Numbered from the stretch's first letter, positions 32,863 through 44,920 are shown. The stretch is DNA of 64,000 nucleotides from Merluccius polli (GCA_030340625.1 JAOPHQ010004272.1:248001-312000), one strand, 5' to 3'. Notes: generated from the letters alone by a model not told the origin. Made by a program: numbers and translations.

Positions 32863-34196
32863 TTGGACTGGCTGAGTGATGTGAGTGACCTGACAATTCA
32901 TACGACCATCAAGCTCAAATTGGACCTTTCCCCACTGCCCAAACCATTGCAGGCCACGGTTTGGGCAGTGGGGAAAGGTCCAATTTGAGCTTCTCAGCCA
33001 GCCCTCGGTCCATAAAATTAGCGTCCGCTCCGGAGTCCACCAGCACCGCCTGAGACCCTGTAAAACAAGCAGACGCAATTGTTACCATAGTAGTTGGACG
33101 CAAAGGGATTTCAGGCAAATTGGCCAGACTCAACAATACTTCCCTGGTAGGTGAGCCCGACCTTTTGGCAGGACAGGAAGCACACGATGGCCCAATTGAC
33201 CGCAGTAAAAACACCGGCCCTCCATCAGGCGTCGCTGCCACTCCTCTGCAGACAGATGCATGCGCCCGAGTTGCATCTGCTCCTCTGAGTCGGCAAGGGG
33301 TGCTCTAGGAATGGCCGAAGCAGCCATTTGAGCTGGAGGACGGTGGGAAAACCAAGAGGCTCATCCTCGTTGAGGTGCCTGGAACAGACCAACCAGGACC
33401 TCTCCTTCTCTCTTTCGGCGAGGCGTTTATCAACCCTGATGGCCAAGGCTAGGACAGAATCCAGATCGGCGGGCAGGTCCAAGGGGGCAAGCTGGTCCTT
33501 CAGGGGTGCAGATAGTCATGCAGATAGTCGTGCAGGAAAGCATCATACTGTGCAGCCTGTTTCCATCTGCTGTCCGCAGCGATGGTACGGAACTCAATCG
33601 CGTAATCAGCGACACTCCTTCTCTCTTGCTTCAAGTTTACCAACGCATGGGCAGCCTCCCGACCCGGCGCGATCTGCTGAAAAGTCTTGAATAATGAGTT
33701 TGTAAAAAGCTGCAGAGTCACATACCGGAGATTTCCTGCTCCACTCCGCTGTAGCCCATGCCTCCGCTCTACCGGACAGGTGGGAAATAACGTAGGCGAC
33801 TCGGGCTTGCTCGGAGGGAAAGGACATTGGCTGCAGCTCAAAATGAAGCTGACACTGGGTGAGGAATGGCCGACAGTCCCCTGAGTCCCCAGAGAACCTC
33901 TCCGGTCGGGAGAGCTGAATGGGGATCTGTGATGATACCGAAATCAAAGAGGATCTCTCTGCCGCAGGCGAGAACGGTGAGGAGGCTGAACAGGAGTCCC
34001 ACCTGTGACTCCTGGAGAGGCATCGTGAGACGTCAAAAAGGGGAGTTGCTCACCAAACTTAGCCAGCACCTGCTAGTGCCGGGCGTTTGTGTCCTGAAGC
34101 TCCTGACGTAGAGCGCACAGGTCCTCCTCTTGCCTGTGCAATCTCTGTCCCTGATGCTGGATGGTGGAGTGCACAGGGTCTGAGTCCACTGAATCC
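32863..34196 (-). pseudogene. Gypsy gag and protease start, frameshifted
   Basis: From ATG 34196 (MDSVDSDPVHSTIQHQGQRL): a helical start, then capsid-like gag (RPERFSGDSGDCRPFLTQ, FELQPMSFPSEQARVAYVIS, LSGRAEAWATAEW) and an E-rich segment. A zinc knuckle begins CFYCGQLGH, with its last Cys in another frame. The retroviral-type protease motif VLVDSGADANFMD lies near 33040. At least three frameshifts are present. An inverted copy of 35 bp (32911-32992) disrupts the protease. The Harbinger at 30098-32862 interrupts it further. Confidence 0.85.
32911..32992. repeat. Perfect 35-bp inverted repeat with 12-base loop in gypsy protease
   Basis: 32911-32945 and 32958-32992 are exact reverse complements (arm begins AAGCTCAAATTGGACCTTTC), separated by ATTGCAGGCCAC. 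In the gypsy frame one arm encodes KLKLDLSPLPKP, which is expected protein. The other arm is out of place, so it looks like a locally copied and inverted insertion. Confidence 0.95.
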
Positions 34197-34415
34197 ATTT
34201 GTGGCCAGTTAGTACTATCAGGAGGGCTCACAGAAGGATTCGTAAAGCAGACTCGGAGACAAAGGTAGAGGTTCAAAAAGTTTACTAGACAAGTCTAAGC
34301 GAAGGTACAAAATCGTAGGGCAAAATCCAGGTCAAAAAACAAGCTTAAGGTCGATAAACAGTCCGAAAACAAGAACTACAAGACCAAGAAACGCTGGAAC
34401 GCTGTACAAGACAAG

Positions 34416-34933
34416 TATCAGGGTCTGTCTGCCACGCCCCCTCCACTACTCCATTCATTGACCCTCGCAGCTGGGCTGCATCAGGTAATTAGTGGAGGCT
34501 ATAAATGAGCCCTTCACCATTCACCTGGTGCCAGATTGTTCTTCGCTGTTCGTTCATGCAAGTCTCTCCAGTACTTCTCCTGTCTCCTGTCCCGGTTTCC
34601 CGATCCTGCCTGTCCCCGACTATGATCCCCGCCTCGTCCCTCTGGTTCCTCGTTCGCCTGTCTCCTGTCCCGGTTTCCCGATCCTGCCTGTCCCCGACTA
34701 CGATCCCCGCCTCGTTCCTCTGGTTCCTCGATCGCCTGTCTCCTGTCCCGGTTTCCCGATCCTGCCTGCCCCTGACTACGATCCCCGCTTCGCCCCTCTG
34801 GACCCTCGTTCGCCTGTCTCCTGTCCCGGTTTCCCGATCCTGCCTGCCCCCGACTACGATCTTGATAAATTTTGTTACAAACGATACCCACCTGTCTGTG
34901 TGCTGCTATTGGATCCTAACCACACCCGTTACA
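34416..34933 (+). mobile_element. Solo LTR, plus strand, with 84-bp minisatellite
   Basis: Starts TATCAGGGTCTGTCTGCC (a TG start is expected; G to A is likely) and ends CACACCCGTTACA. Perfect 5-bp duplications ACAAG lie at 34411-34415 and 34934-34938. A TATA-like box (CTATAAATGAG) is at 34500. The interior has about four units of roughly 84 bp (CTGTCTCCTGTCCCGGTTTC, then CGATCCTGCCTG...), which simulate a long open frame. Ty3/gypsy type from size and duplication. Confidence 0.85.
34580..34858. repeat. Minisatellite, about 84-bp units, in solo LTR
   Basis: Four nearly identical units beginning CCTGTCTCCTGTCCCGGTTT, with unit starts near 34578, 34659, 34737 and 34818. Expansion within an LTR. 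Confidence 0.85.
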
Positions 34934-35047
34934 ACAAGACGAACTGGCGACAAACAAAGGGAGCACAGAGACTAAATACAGAGGGAAAAGGGGAGGGGAA
35001 ACACAATCAGGCATCAAGGCAGGTAATCAGGGAGTAGGGATGACACA

Positions 35048-35811
35048 GGGGAAGGCGGAGACCTAATAGATAAGACAGATGAGACATAAGGAGAACTGAA
35101 AACATGATTTATCAAGACATGACATATACTGTATTATAACTTTATTCTGAATAGTATTCAACAGCAATAATCATTTATAAGTTGGAAAATATATTTATTT
35201 TCTCAGTGTCACCCATCTTCAATATAACCGGCAGCCAGCTAGCAGGAGTCTGACTCTCAAAGACGTCCAGGTGGAATTGATGGACTTCCATCCCGGTTGC
35301 TGGGAATTTGGCCTCCAAAATATGAGCAAGTGAATATATTGTACTGCTCTTTTATATGAAATGTAATTAATTATCATTTGGTTTTGGTATTATTTAGTGC
35401 TATTATAGCTTTGTGAATTATGTTTAATATTATTTTTCTATTTATACATTTTTATAAACAATGCCCCCAGGTTACTGGAATAGATTGATCTCCCCACATA
35501 TGCTCTGAAGCCAGGGGTTTGGTGGGATCTTTTGTTTTGAATGAGACTCGTGGTACAGTCTTTAGGTCAACCATTCTGTGAGAGACCATTGTATGTAGTT
35601 TTTGTTAGACTTCTCAGTTTCAGTAATTATAGTCCACTTCAGTTTTTCCCATTATCAATTTATATTTTTAAATTGTATTAATAATAAAAGCCTAAACTAT
35701 TTTCACCAACTCCCTTGTCTCACTTGCCTGCTTAAATGAAGTTCCTCCAATGTTTCTTCAGTGTCTTCACTCTATAAAGTTAATGAGTTTATAAACATTT
35801 TATTGTTACAA

Positions 35812-35849
<38 letters not shown>

Positions 35850-36298
35850 GGGTACATGGACTTGTGTTTAAGTGTCGTCTGTATTAAGCCCGCCTCCCCC
35901 AACCCCGTGACTCCAGACCCACCGGGGACATTTAATCCTCCCAGTGGCTTGTTGTGCTGAAACATTGGTGATGTAATCAGATCCAGCCCTGTGTCTGTTT
36001 GTACATGAAAGCAGAGATTACACAGAATCCTTTTTGTCCCACGGGTGCAAATGCTTAGCTAACCATTTGCATTCAATTGCCGACACGGGCACAAACTTGC
36101 ACTTGCAAAACACTAGTCGTCAGGATAAAATAACAATAATAGCAATTTGCAGGTGCATGTCAAAACGTAACAAAAACGATGTATCTGCTTAACATGAGGG
36201 ATGTTACCATTAATCAAAATCACTATTATTGTTGGAAAGCATGTCGTTATGGCCAGAACGAACACATTTACACGCCCAGCAGATTTTTTATATCCAAG
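35048..36298. other. Unassigned sequence with (GT)n
   Basis: No gene was recognised. A (GT)n microsatellite lies at 35816-35846. A short frame at 35218-35330 (LTLKDVQVELMDFHPGCWEF) could be a chance reading or an exon remnant; I could not assign it. Confidence 0.35.
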
Positions 36299-36597
36299 TG
36301 TGGAGTGTGTGTTGTTGATGGCTGCTTTACAGCGTCACCTGGCCTGAGTCTGGCCTGAGCGTCACCTGAGAGTGCACACCTGTGGTGCATGAGCAATCAT
36401 GGCATCCAGGATAAACCAGCTATCACCACACACACTCAGGAGAGAGAGAGACTTTGTCATGAAAGCATATACTATCTGCTCGACTTTTAACATCTTGCCA
36501 TCTCCAATAAATGGATTTATACACTATCTACCCGTGTCCTGTGTGGGAGGGCCCCAGCAAAACCCACTTAGGTGGCGTGTGGTAGTCAACTGCTACA
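36299..36597 (+). mobile_element. Solo LTR of the TRIM-like family
   Basis: Starts TGTGGAGTGTGTGTTGTTGA, ends CAACTGCTACA, and is flanked by CCAAG (36294-36298) and GCAAG (36598-36602), a 5-bp duplication with one change. It contains AATAAA near 36507, fitting a U3-R-U5 structure, and CCTGTGTGGGAGGGCCCCAG, shared with 46320. 299 bp. It defines the full LTR length of the family. Confidence 0.8.
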
Positions 36598-36602
36598 GCA
36601 AG

Positions 36603-37278
36603 GTTACTTTTGCCTTTTGTCAGCCACTTCATTCCATTTGATAAAACACCTAAAGACATTTCCTTGACTTAATACTTCCCCTGCTAGGCGTGTCAACTAC
36701 ACTTTAATGACCACCACGCTGCCTTTGTTGGGAGATAAGGGCCTGCATTGTCTGTGTATCTACAACCCTGAATGCTTGAGTTTAATCTGGCAAATGGCCA
36801 CTTAGTGAATGTGACATTAGAACAGGAACATTAGGTTTAACAACGTCCATGGACCTTGAACCCTCTGGTTCTGGCTCAGCGATGGAGACACTTAGGGCCA
36901 CTGCCCTTCCCAATTTGCGAAGAAGGATAAACAGGAGGGTTGGGAAGGTGGACAGCTATGGAAGATGGATGGGAGGAGGAAACCAATCGTGTTGAACCTT
37001 GGCTTGTAACACAGCCATTGTTACCGTGGAGATGTACAGGCGGGAGGACGTGCTGGTGTCTGCTGCCAAATATAGGAACTTTAACCTTTGCCAGCGTCCT
37101 CCTCCAATCAGGTGACAGGAAGTCTTATGAGGATTCCAAAAGAAAAAAAAAGAGGAAATGGACAGAATGTTTGGTCCCAGGCCCTGACCTGGCAACCACC
37201 ATGTCTCACAAACACCACAAACACGATCCATAAACTATGTTGCCTCTTATTGTATGCTGTATGCTTCTAAGCGATATA

Positions 37279-37326
<48 letters not shown>

Positions 37327-37745
37327 TGATATGGAACTGACTGCCATGGGTGTACCAAAAGAATGCAGAGAGGATTAAAGGTCAGTGAGGGTTTTATTAC
37401 CCAAGAGTTTCAACGACATGCTGGAGTTTCTTTTCTGTCAAAGCTTTCTTTATGATCTGTGCAGTGATATGGCAACTAACTATGGTAATAGTTATGACAA
37501 ACTACAAACAACTCGTGGTTGTAGTTTATTCTGAGCCTTTTTGTTTGGTTGTACAGTACATTTCGACAGCTTGGGACACTATGATCTTGCTGTGGGGTTA
37601 ACAAAAACGTGGCGGTGGAACGTTCCTTTAACTGATCTGTGAATGTGGGCCCCTGGCCACTGAATGTAGGTTAGTACATTAACACTGCAATCGCCTTCCA
37701 CTTTCTCATCCGGACGACTGCCAGGCCTCTACAGTAACAATCAAA
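36603..37745. other. Unassigned sequence with (AT)n
   Basis: No gene was recognised. An (AT)n microsatellite lies at 37279-37322. Confidence 0.35.
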
Positions 37746-37749
37746 AATA

Positions 37750-39873
37750 TAGCTGCATGCAGCGATGGGGGGGCCTAGCAGAATAGCAGCAAAGCAGGCA
37801 AGCTAATGCCACCTCAGGAAGGTGTCATGAGTCCATATACCAAGTTTCGTGTCGATACATCAATGCATCGCAGAGATATTGGGCCACTTCCTGTTTGGCA
37901 ACTTCGCCGCTGAGTTTGATTGGCTGTTACGGCAAAACAGTTTGAAGTTCAGACATGAAACTTAAACCATCAACCAGGCATGGTCTGAAAACCATATCCA
38001 CCAAATTTCCTGTAAATCAGTCAAAGTATGTGCCCTCTGTACTTATACGTATATTTTGAACAAAAATCACAATGGTCGCCAGATTTTTATGCAAACGCAC
38101 ACAGGCCTTTAGCAAATGTACTGGGATGTCTGAGAGTATCAGTCAACACTGGAATTTAGGACAAAGTCCAAAGCAATATGAAGATATGAGCAAAAATGCA
38201 TTTTTGCTATTTATAGCGCCCCCCAAAGGTCAAAGGTCACCAAAATTATTGGGCCTCTCAAAGAAGGTCTGTCATGAGTCTGTGTTAGAAGTTTGAAGTC
38301 AAAACATCAAACGGTTGCCGAGATATGGCCTCACTTCCTGTTTGGTGGTGTCGCCGCTGAGTTTGATTGGCTGCTGCGGGCAAACGGAAGCGAAATAGAA
38401 AAATCCATGTGATAACTTTTGTGCGGATTGGTCTGAAGATAGTCTGTGTTGATTTTCATGAGAATTAGTCAAAAATTGTGACCGCTGAATCTTTTTTTTC
38501 ACTTTCGACAAAATCAAAGATGGCGGAAAATCTATTATGACGCATTATGACGTCATAGGGTGCGTTGAACTCGGCTTGGCCCAAGGATTCCAATGATATC
38601 TTGTTTGTGAATATTGGATGAATGGGTCAAAAGTTATAAACATGAATGCATGTCCAAATTTGACCTGTTGGTGGCGCTAGAGCTCATGGGCTAGCGACCT
38701 CAAATTTGCTGTGAGGGTTTATGGGACTGTCCTGAATCAGTGTGCCAAATTTCACAACTCTTAACCATGGGGTTCAATGGGCTGCCATAGATTCCCATGG
38801 CAGGATAATAATAATAAATATAGCTGCATGCAGCGATGGGGGGGCCTAGCAGAATAGCAGCCAAGCAGGCAAGCTAATGCCAGCTCAGGAAGGTGTCATG
38901 AGTCCATATACCAAGTTTCGTGTCGATACATCAATGCATCGCAGAGATATTGGGCCACTTCCTGTTTGGCAACTTCGCCGCTGAGTTTGATTGGCTGTTA
39001 CGGGAAAACAGTTTGAAGTTCAAACATGAAATTTGAACCATCAACCAGGCATGGTCTGAAAACCATATACACCAAATTTCATGTAAATCAGTCAAAGTAT
39101 GTGCCCTCTGTACTTATACGCATATTTTTAACAAAAATCAAAATGGCTGCCAAATGTTTTTACTAACGCACACAGTCCTTTAACAAATGTACTGGGATGT
39201 CTGAGAGTATCAGTCAACACTGGAATTAAGGACAAAGTCCAAAGCAATATGAAGATATGAGCAAAAATGCATTTTTGCTAATTATAGCGCCCCCCAAAGG
39301 TCAAAGGTCACCAAAATGATTGGGCCTCTCAAAGAAGGGGTCATGAGTCTGTGTTAGAAGTTTGAAGTCAAAACATCAAACGGTTGCCGAGATATGGCCT
39401 CACTTCCTGTTTGGTGGTGTCGCCGCTGAGTTTGATTGGCTGCTGCGGGCAAACGGAAGCGAAATAGAAAAATCCATGTAATAACTTTTGTGCGGATTGG
39501 TCTGAAGATAGTCTGTGTTGATTTTCATGAGAATTAGTCAAAAATTGTGACCGCTGAATCTTTTTTTTCACTTTCGACAAAATCAAAGATGGCGGAAAAT
39601 CTATTATGACGCATTATGACGTCATAGGGTGCTTTGAACTCGGCTTGGCCCAAGGATTCCAATAATACCTTGTTTGTGAATATTGGATGAATGGGTCAAA
39701 AGTTATAAACATGAATGCATGTCCAACTTTGACCTGTTGGTGGCGCTAGAGCTCATGGGCTAGCGACCTCAAATTTGCTGTGAGGGTTGATGGGACTGTC
39801 CTGAATCAGTGTGCCAAATTTCACAACTCTTAACCATGGGGTTCAATGGGCTGCCATAGATTCCCATGGCAGG

Positions 39874-39906
<33 letters not shown>

Positions 39907-39965
39907 GGAAACAATACAAAAACAATGGGTGCTTCGCAGCTTCGCTGCTAGGCCCCCAATAAAGT
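37750..39965. repeat. Tandem duplication, 1,071-bp unit, of a dispersed repeat
   Basis: Two head-to-tail copies starting TAGCTGCATGCAGCGATGGG at 37750 and 38821, with over 95 percent agreement by eye. Each ends in CCATAGATTCCCATGGCAGG and a (TAA)n run. After copy 2 comes GGTGCTTCGCAGCTTCGCTG followed by CTAGGCCCCC, which is partly inverse to the unit start (GGGGGGGCCTAGCAGAATAG). The unit contains internal near-repeats (ACTTCCTGTTTGG, CGCCGCTGAGTTTGATTGGC, twice each). No coding. Class unknown. Confidence 0.85.
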
Positions 39966-40583
39966 GGACAGCCTAGGGCAGTGAGGCAAGTGTTAACGGA
40001 GTCATTCTCCTACTAAACGAGACCAACCCATATGACTGCTGCTGCACTCTTAACCCAATTACTCCACTGCCACATGTTTCTTAGAGCAAAGCTCCCTACT
40101 AGAAGAGAGGGTGGGAGTGGCATCATGTAAGTTTGTGTGTGTGAGAGAGAATTGGTCAGGGGGTGGAGGGGCGATAAGATTAGTGAAGGGGGCTGCTTTT
40201 TTCTTCCATAGCCACCTCATAAAAACAAACGTCTGGAAAGAAGAAAAAAAAGAGAGCAGTATAGGCTCAAGCCAAGTGAGTGTTATTCCATATGACACAA
40301 GTGTCAAGTTACTTGGGGGTGGAGGTGGTGGGGGCACGTAAAGTGTGGCACTGTGTCAAAAAGTAAAGACCTTGGACGTGGGGATATCCCCACATTGAAA
40401 TAAAACAGTCACAGAAAGAACCAGAAGATCTCCTCTCGCCACCATGTTGAGATGCTGCCACTCTGGAAAGCATGAAAAAAAAGAGCGTGAAAGGAAAATA
40501 TCAGATAGAAACAGAAGCAGACACAGAGACAGACAGACAGAACACTCAATATTTAGGTTTAAATTGCTTGCTCTCAGAGCATG
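39966..40583. other. Unassigned sequence
   Basis: No gene or paired repeat was recognised. Confidence 0.35.
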
Positions 40584-40587
40584 TTAA

Positions 40588-40996
40588 AGGTGCTGTAGGT
40601 AAGTTAAGAGCTATCATTTGAGTGTAATTTGTTAGGAAGTGCATAGCCATCCGTCAGCTATTAGTGAGTGAAATGCGCTGTGAGAATATCTGTTTCGACT
40701 TGACTCTGCCTGCTTCTGTAGGAAACAATTTAGATTTTAGACCGCTCCTGGATCATTTCTGACCAATCAGGGCATTTTTTCCCTGATTGGTTTGGGGAAT
40801 CCATCTTGCCTGTCAATCACAGGTGCGTGAAATGCAACACTTCTCAGAGTGGAGAGAGGGTGGAGAAATGTAGAGAGGGAGGGAGCAGAGAGGGAGGGGA
40901 TGTTTTTTTGGTTGATTAGTGTTAAAATATTTATCTCTCCATTTCTGCTATGTCGAAATAGCAGTGTTCTGCTATGTTCTGCTACTGATAGCACCT
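40588..40996. mobile_element. MITE with TTAA duplication
   Basis: Ends AGGTGCTGTAGGTA and (reversed) AGGTGCTATCAGTA, with TTAA at 40584-40587 and 40997-41000. 409 bp, non-coding. Relatives lie at 11520-11942 (inverted) and about 42069-42315. The TTAA target suggests piggyBac-like mobilisation, but the class is not proven. Confidence 0.8.
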
Positions 40997-41000
40997 TTAA

Positions 41001-41218
41001 CTATAACTACCATCATATCATCATATTCTACTTTAACTTTCTTCAGCTTGCAATGTTGACCTACCTCAAAAACCAAGCATTCTCCATTGCCCTTGACGCT
41101 CCATATGGCAAACAAATTTACTTCAAGAGCCCTAATTTTTGCCCTATTGACAATATAGATTGCAGAGTGAAGGTTATCATGAAATTGCAGCACTTGGCTA
41201 GTAAGAGAATTTCATAGT

Positions 41219-41255
<37 letters not shown>

Positions 41256-42068
41256 TGCCACCTCAACACCTTCCCAACCTCTTTGCCATGTTTGCTCAGT
41301 CCACTCCTTCTGGTATCGGCCACGTTGACATTATAAGCCGCAGTGGCCCAAAAATACCTTTTTTTCAGGGCTACATGTGATACAGATCCGATTTTCTTTC
41401 TGCAAATTCTTTTCAAATGAGATTTGGGGGCAATTTTTATATGTGATCCTATATCCAATCCATATCAATTCTCTGGACCATGCAACCATAATGTGAACTG
41501 TCAAATGGAATATGTTGTTTTATTTTGTTGCATCTCACCGTTTTTAGAGCAGTTGCATGAGCACTGAGGATATTGATTGGTGTTTACAAAAGCCAATAGC
41601 GCTGAATGTACTACCAGATTGACAGTAGCTAGCAGCTCAACATGGAAAGCCATGACAGCCTGCGCACTGTTGTGGAGGACTTCTCGCAACCACCTTCGCC
41701 TTACGCCTGTGGATTTTGCCGACATATACTTAGATGAATCAAACAGGGATGAAAAGTAAGATGACCATGATGAAGTCGTTGGAGTGAGGCTATATATGTA
41801 GCTCCTTCACCAGCAGCACTGCCGGAGAGACGCAGGCTCATCCCCACAATGGAGCTGAAGCATTTTCATTGGACGCAAAATAAGTAAATGCCCCTGAGTG
41901 CAGGATGTCAACCATTTGAAACCATATTACAGGAAGAGAAAAGACAGGGCTTTATATGTAAAAATACTCAAAAATGAATTTCACATATTTGGCCTATAAC
42001 AAGAGATAAATGAACAATTAACACAGGGACACGAGATTAACTAGGAACATTTATTTTTCATTTAATGG
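41001..42068. other. Unassigned sequence with (CA)n
   Basis: No gene was recognised. A (CA)n tract lies at 41221-41252. Probably 3' intergenic to slc34a1. Confidence 0.35.
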
Positions 42069-42315
42069 GGCCTTTAAGAGCTATTATTTGGGTATTTTTT
42101 TAACAACCAGGGCATCTCTTACCTGATTGATTTGGGGAATTCATCATCTGTTAATCTCAAGTGCGTGAATGCAACACTTCTCAATGACGGAGAAGCGTAG
42201 GGAGGGAGCAGAGAAGGAGGGGGTGCTTTTTGGGGGGGTTGTTTAGTTTCAACATCTTGTGATCTTCTGCTCCCTCTTTTTACAACCCTCAAATCTTACC
42301 TAAGGCAGCTTTAAC
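42069..42315. repeat. Diverged copy of the TTAA MITE
   Basis: Contains CCTGATTGATTTGGGGAATT, GTGCGTGAATGCAACACTTC and GGGAGGGAGCAGAGAAGG in the same order as 40580-40900. Shorter, and the ends (CCTTTAAGAG and CAGCTTTAAC) are degraded. Confidence 0.6.
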
Positions 42316-43219
42316 TTAATTTATGAGAACCCTATGGTGAATTTCAAATGTTTTGGCGCCACCCTGTGTATTTGACGGGATAAACCATATAATCCATGGA
42401 TCCAGGTAATATCTCTCCAAGCACCCAAGCAATTTATCTTTTTACAATAAAGTAAATAAAATAAAGCAATCTTTTTCATGGCCAAACACAATAGATTAGA
42501 CAGAAGAAGCTGTAAGATGTAATTCTGCAAAGAATGAAAGGGTGAAACATTGAAGTATTAATACAAATATGCAATAAAAATACACTATTTGTAAGCAAAT
42601 TTGTATCATATTTTGTTAATTTATTTTAAATATTATAAATATGGCAATTATCTACCATAACATATTTAGCACCTTCTTGTGGTAACATAGCAACACCTGT
42701 TTTACATCACATCTCAAGTCAACAGAAAGGTGTCTTTGCATGGCAACATAAAACCATAGTTGGCTAGGAATAAGAAACCAAATCACAGACACATTGACCT
42801 GAAAGGGAACAGGGTAGCGGTAGCAGAGTTATTTCCTGTTTTCAGAAGTGCTCCTCAACGTAGCCCAAAGACTCCATGTTGCACTGTATCTCTCCTGCTT
42901 TGTCTTTCTTCTTCCACTTCTCCTCTCCTCCTTGTCCAGGGCCAATGGTACTCTCTGCCAGTTGTGGTTTAGGAGTAAAGCTCCTGCTTAAACCTAGATA
43001 GGGAAACAAGAGGTAGAAGAAGGAGGAAGAGGTGTCAGACTAAAAGGAAAATAAGGAATTATCAATTATCTGATATCATCGCACTAACCCTATAGTTGAG
43101 TCAATTCAAACCTGCATATTCTAGTCTCTTCATGACTGGAGACCAGAGTTAAATTCCTTGCATGGTTAAAAGCATGCTTGGTCGACAAAAGTAGTTTATC
43201 ATTTCTAAGTCTATAATTT
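42316..43219 (-). other. Sequence downstream of the slc34a1 stop; possible 3' UTR
   Basis: No coding region was recognised. It may hold the 3' UTR of slc34a1, whose stop codon is at 43220-43222, but a polyadenylation site could not be assigned with confidence. Confidence 0.35.
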
Positions 43220-44049
43220 TTAATAATTACCTTTGCCACAACTACACCTCAACGTTGCCTTGGTGATGATATTATCGAGGGGCTGCAGCGATGTCATCCA
43301 GCAAGGGAGGAAGTCCCAGTTCCGCAGCATCACTGGGAGGTAGTTGGGCATCCAGGCCTGCAGTGCATTCACCGTGACAACAGAGACAGCTGCCACAGCC
43401 ACAGGGATGCTCACACCCACCATCACCCTCCACCCAGCCATGGAGAGGGCAAAGACGAGGAAGGGTATGAGGAGGAAGCAGAGCAGGATGTAGAGCACAG
43501 CAAACCAGCGGTACCTGATTGAGAGAGAGAGTTGTACATCAGTTTACGTCATCGCCGATGAAGATTACCTCAAACCTGTGGCAGGTGATTTCAATTGGTT
43601 TAGCATGCAAGCAACATCATGAGATGAGTGATGTAGGTGTAGTGTGAGGGATGTAGTGGAGTGTGACTGATGTAGGTGTCTTTTTACCGGGCAGTGCAAC
43701 GCCCGAGTGCACCTGCCATGCGGATGGGGAGGCGGGAGGCTGGGACCGGGTACCACAGAAGGATGCCCAGGAGGTTGAAGAAGAAATGACACAAAGCTAC
43801 CTGTGATGAGGTGGACAAGTGAGAAGCAGACAAACACTTCTTGTGTGTGTGGTGTGTGTGTGTGTGTGTGCTTACCTGTACTGAAGCAACCAGGTTGTCT
43901 CTAGGACTAGCCAGGGCGGCCAGTATAGCAGTGGTTGTGGTTCCCAGGTTGGAGCCCAGCGTCAGGGGATAGGCTCTCTCAATACTGATCACACCAATGC
44001 CTGGTCATTTAAATATTACACTCTTTACATAGTGAGTATGTGTGTGTGT

Positions 44050-44080
<31 letters not shown>

Positions 44081-44889
44081 GGGTGGATATGACACCGCAT
44101 TCACTACCAGTTTGTAGCACCCACCTGGGTAATGCACGGCAGCCAGTATATGTGAGGAATTAAACTATCCAATTAGAGACCAGGGGATGGTTGGTGGGAA
44201 TTTGACCAGGACACCACACCACACTGACTGCCATGGGACCTTTAGTGACCACAGGGAGTCAGGTGGCAACCCTGGTTTAATGTCATCTCCGTCCTAGGGC
44301 ACTGGCACTGTATATTAAAGGGCAGAGGGAGGAGCACCCCCTACTGGCCCTCTAACACCTCTACTAGTACCATCTGGTCTCCTGTCCAAGGATGGATGAG
44401 GTCAATCTTGCTTCTATAGCTTCCAGAGAAACCAGCTGTGCTAGGCAGGTAGCCAATGTGCTGGTTAGTACCATGGCTAAGTAACCTTACTGAATATTGT
44501 TGGTGGTCTGTACTATGAATGGTACATTCTCTTTATGATTAAAATCCTGCCAACTCTGCTGTGCTTGCATCCATTTAACGTGCAGACATGTGAGTGGATG
44601 CATGCATGGATGTGTGAGTGCATGCATGCTTTTCTCCTACCTATCAGCGGAGTGAGGGTGGAGGTGAACACAGAGCTGCTCTGGACCACGAATGTCATCC
44701 CGGCTCCGACCATGAGGGCCAGGTAGCCTGCCAACCAAGCGAAGGGATAGGGGAAATCTGGAGGAGGGAAGAGCAATCAACTAGCTTCTTCTAATAATTA
44801 ACATCTCAGCGAAGATGTTAGGTTGACCTGTTATGTAATTGTGTTTATGTGAAAGTGTGACGGCAGGTGTTTCTGACAATACAAACAAC

Positions 44890-44920
<31 letters not shown>

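Larger units (their letters stand above)
26230..35047 (-). mobile_element. Ty3/gypsy retrotransposon, minus strand, truncated and nested
   Basis: Minus-strand order: 5' LTR (34216-35047, interrupted), gag (34196-33130), protease (33241 to 29870, split by a Harbinger), RT (27657-27060) and RNase H (26801-26236). Integrase and 3' LTR are missing, so the element is truncated near 26230. It is interrupted by Harbinger elements at 27749-29891 and 30098-32862 and by a solo LTR at 34416-34933. Many frameshifts are present and it is not active. Chromosomal order and motifs fit the Ty3/gypsy group common in fish. Confidence 0.9.
34216..35047 (-). repeat. 5' LTR of gypsy, interrupted by a solo LTR
   Basis: The minus strand starts TGTGTCATCCCTACTCCC at 35047 and ends CCCTCCTGATA at 34216, directly before GTACTAACTGGCCA, the usual leader before gag in this group. 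Without the nested solo LTR and its duplication it is about 309 bp. It holds TTTATCGACC and GTCTCCGAGT-type R/U5 text. Confidence 0.65.

Noticed and set aside
34492..35037. 181-codon open frame with repeated SPVSCPGFPILPVPDYDP
   Set aside because: It arises from four 84-bp repeat units in a solo LTR; unit length divisible by three keeps the frame open.
38299..38517. Nearly identical 72-codon frames at 38299-38517 and 39368-39586
   Set aside because: Products of the 1,071-bp tandem duplication, on the reverse of repeat sequence.
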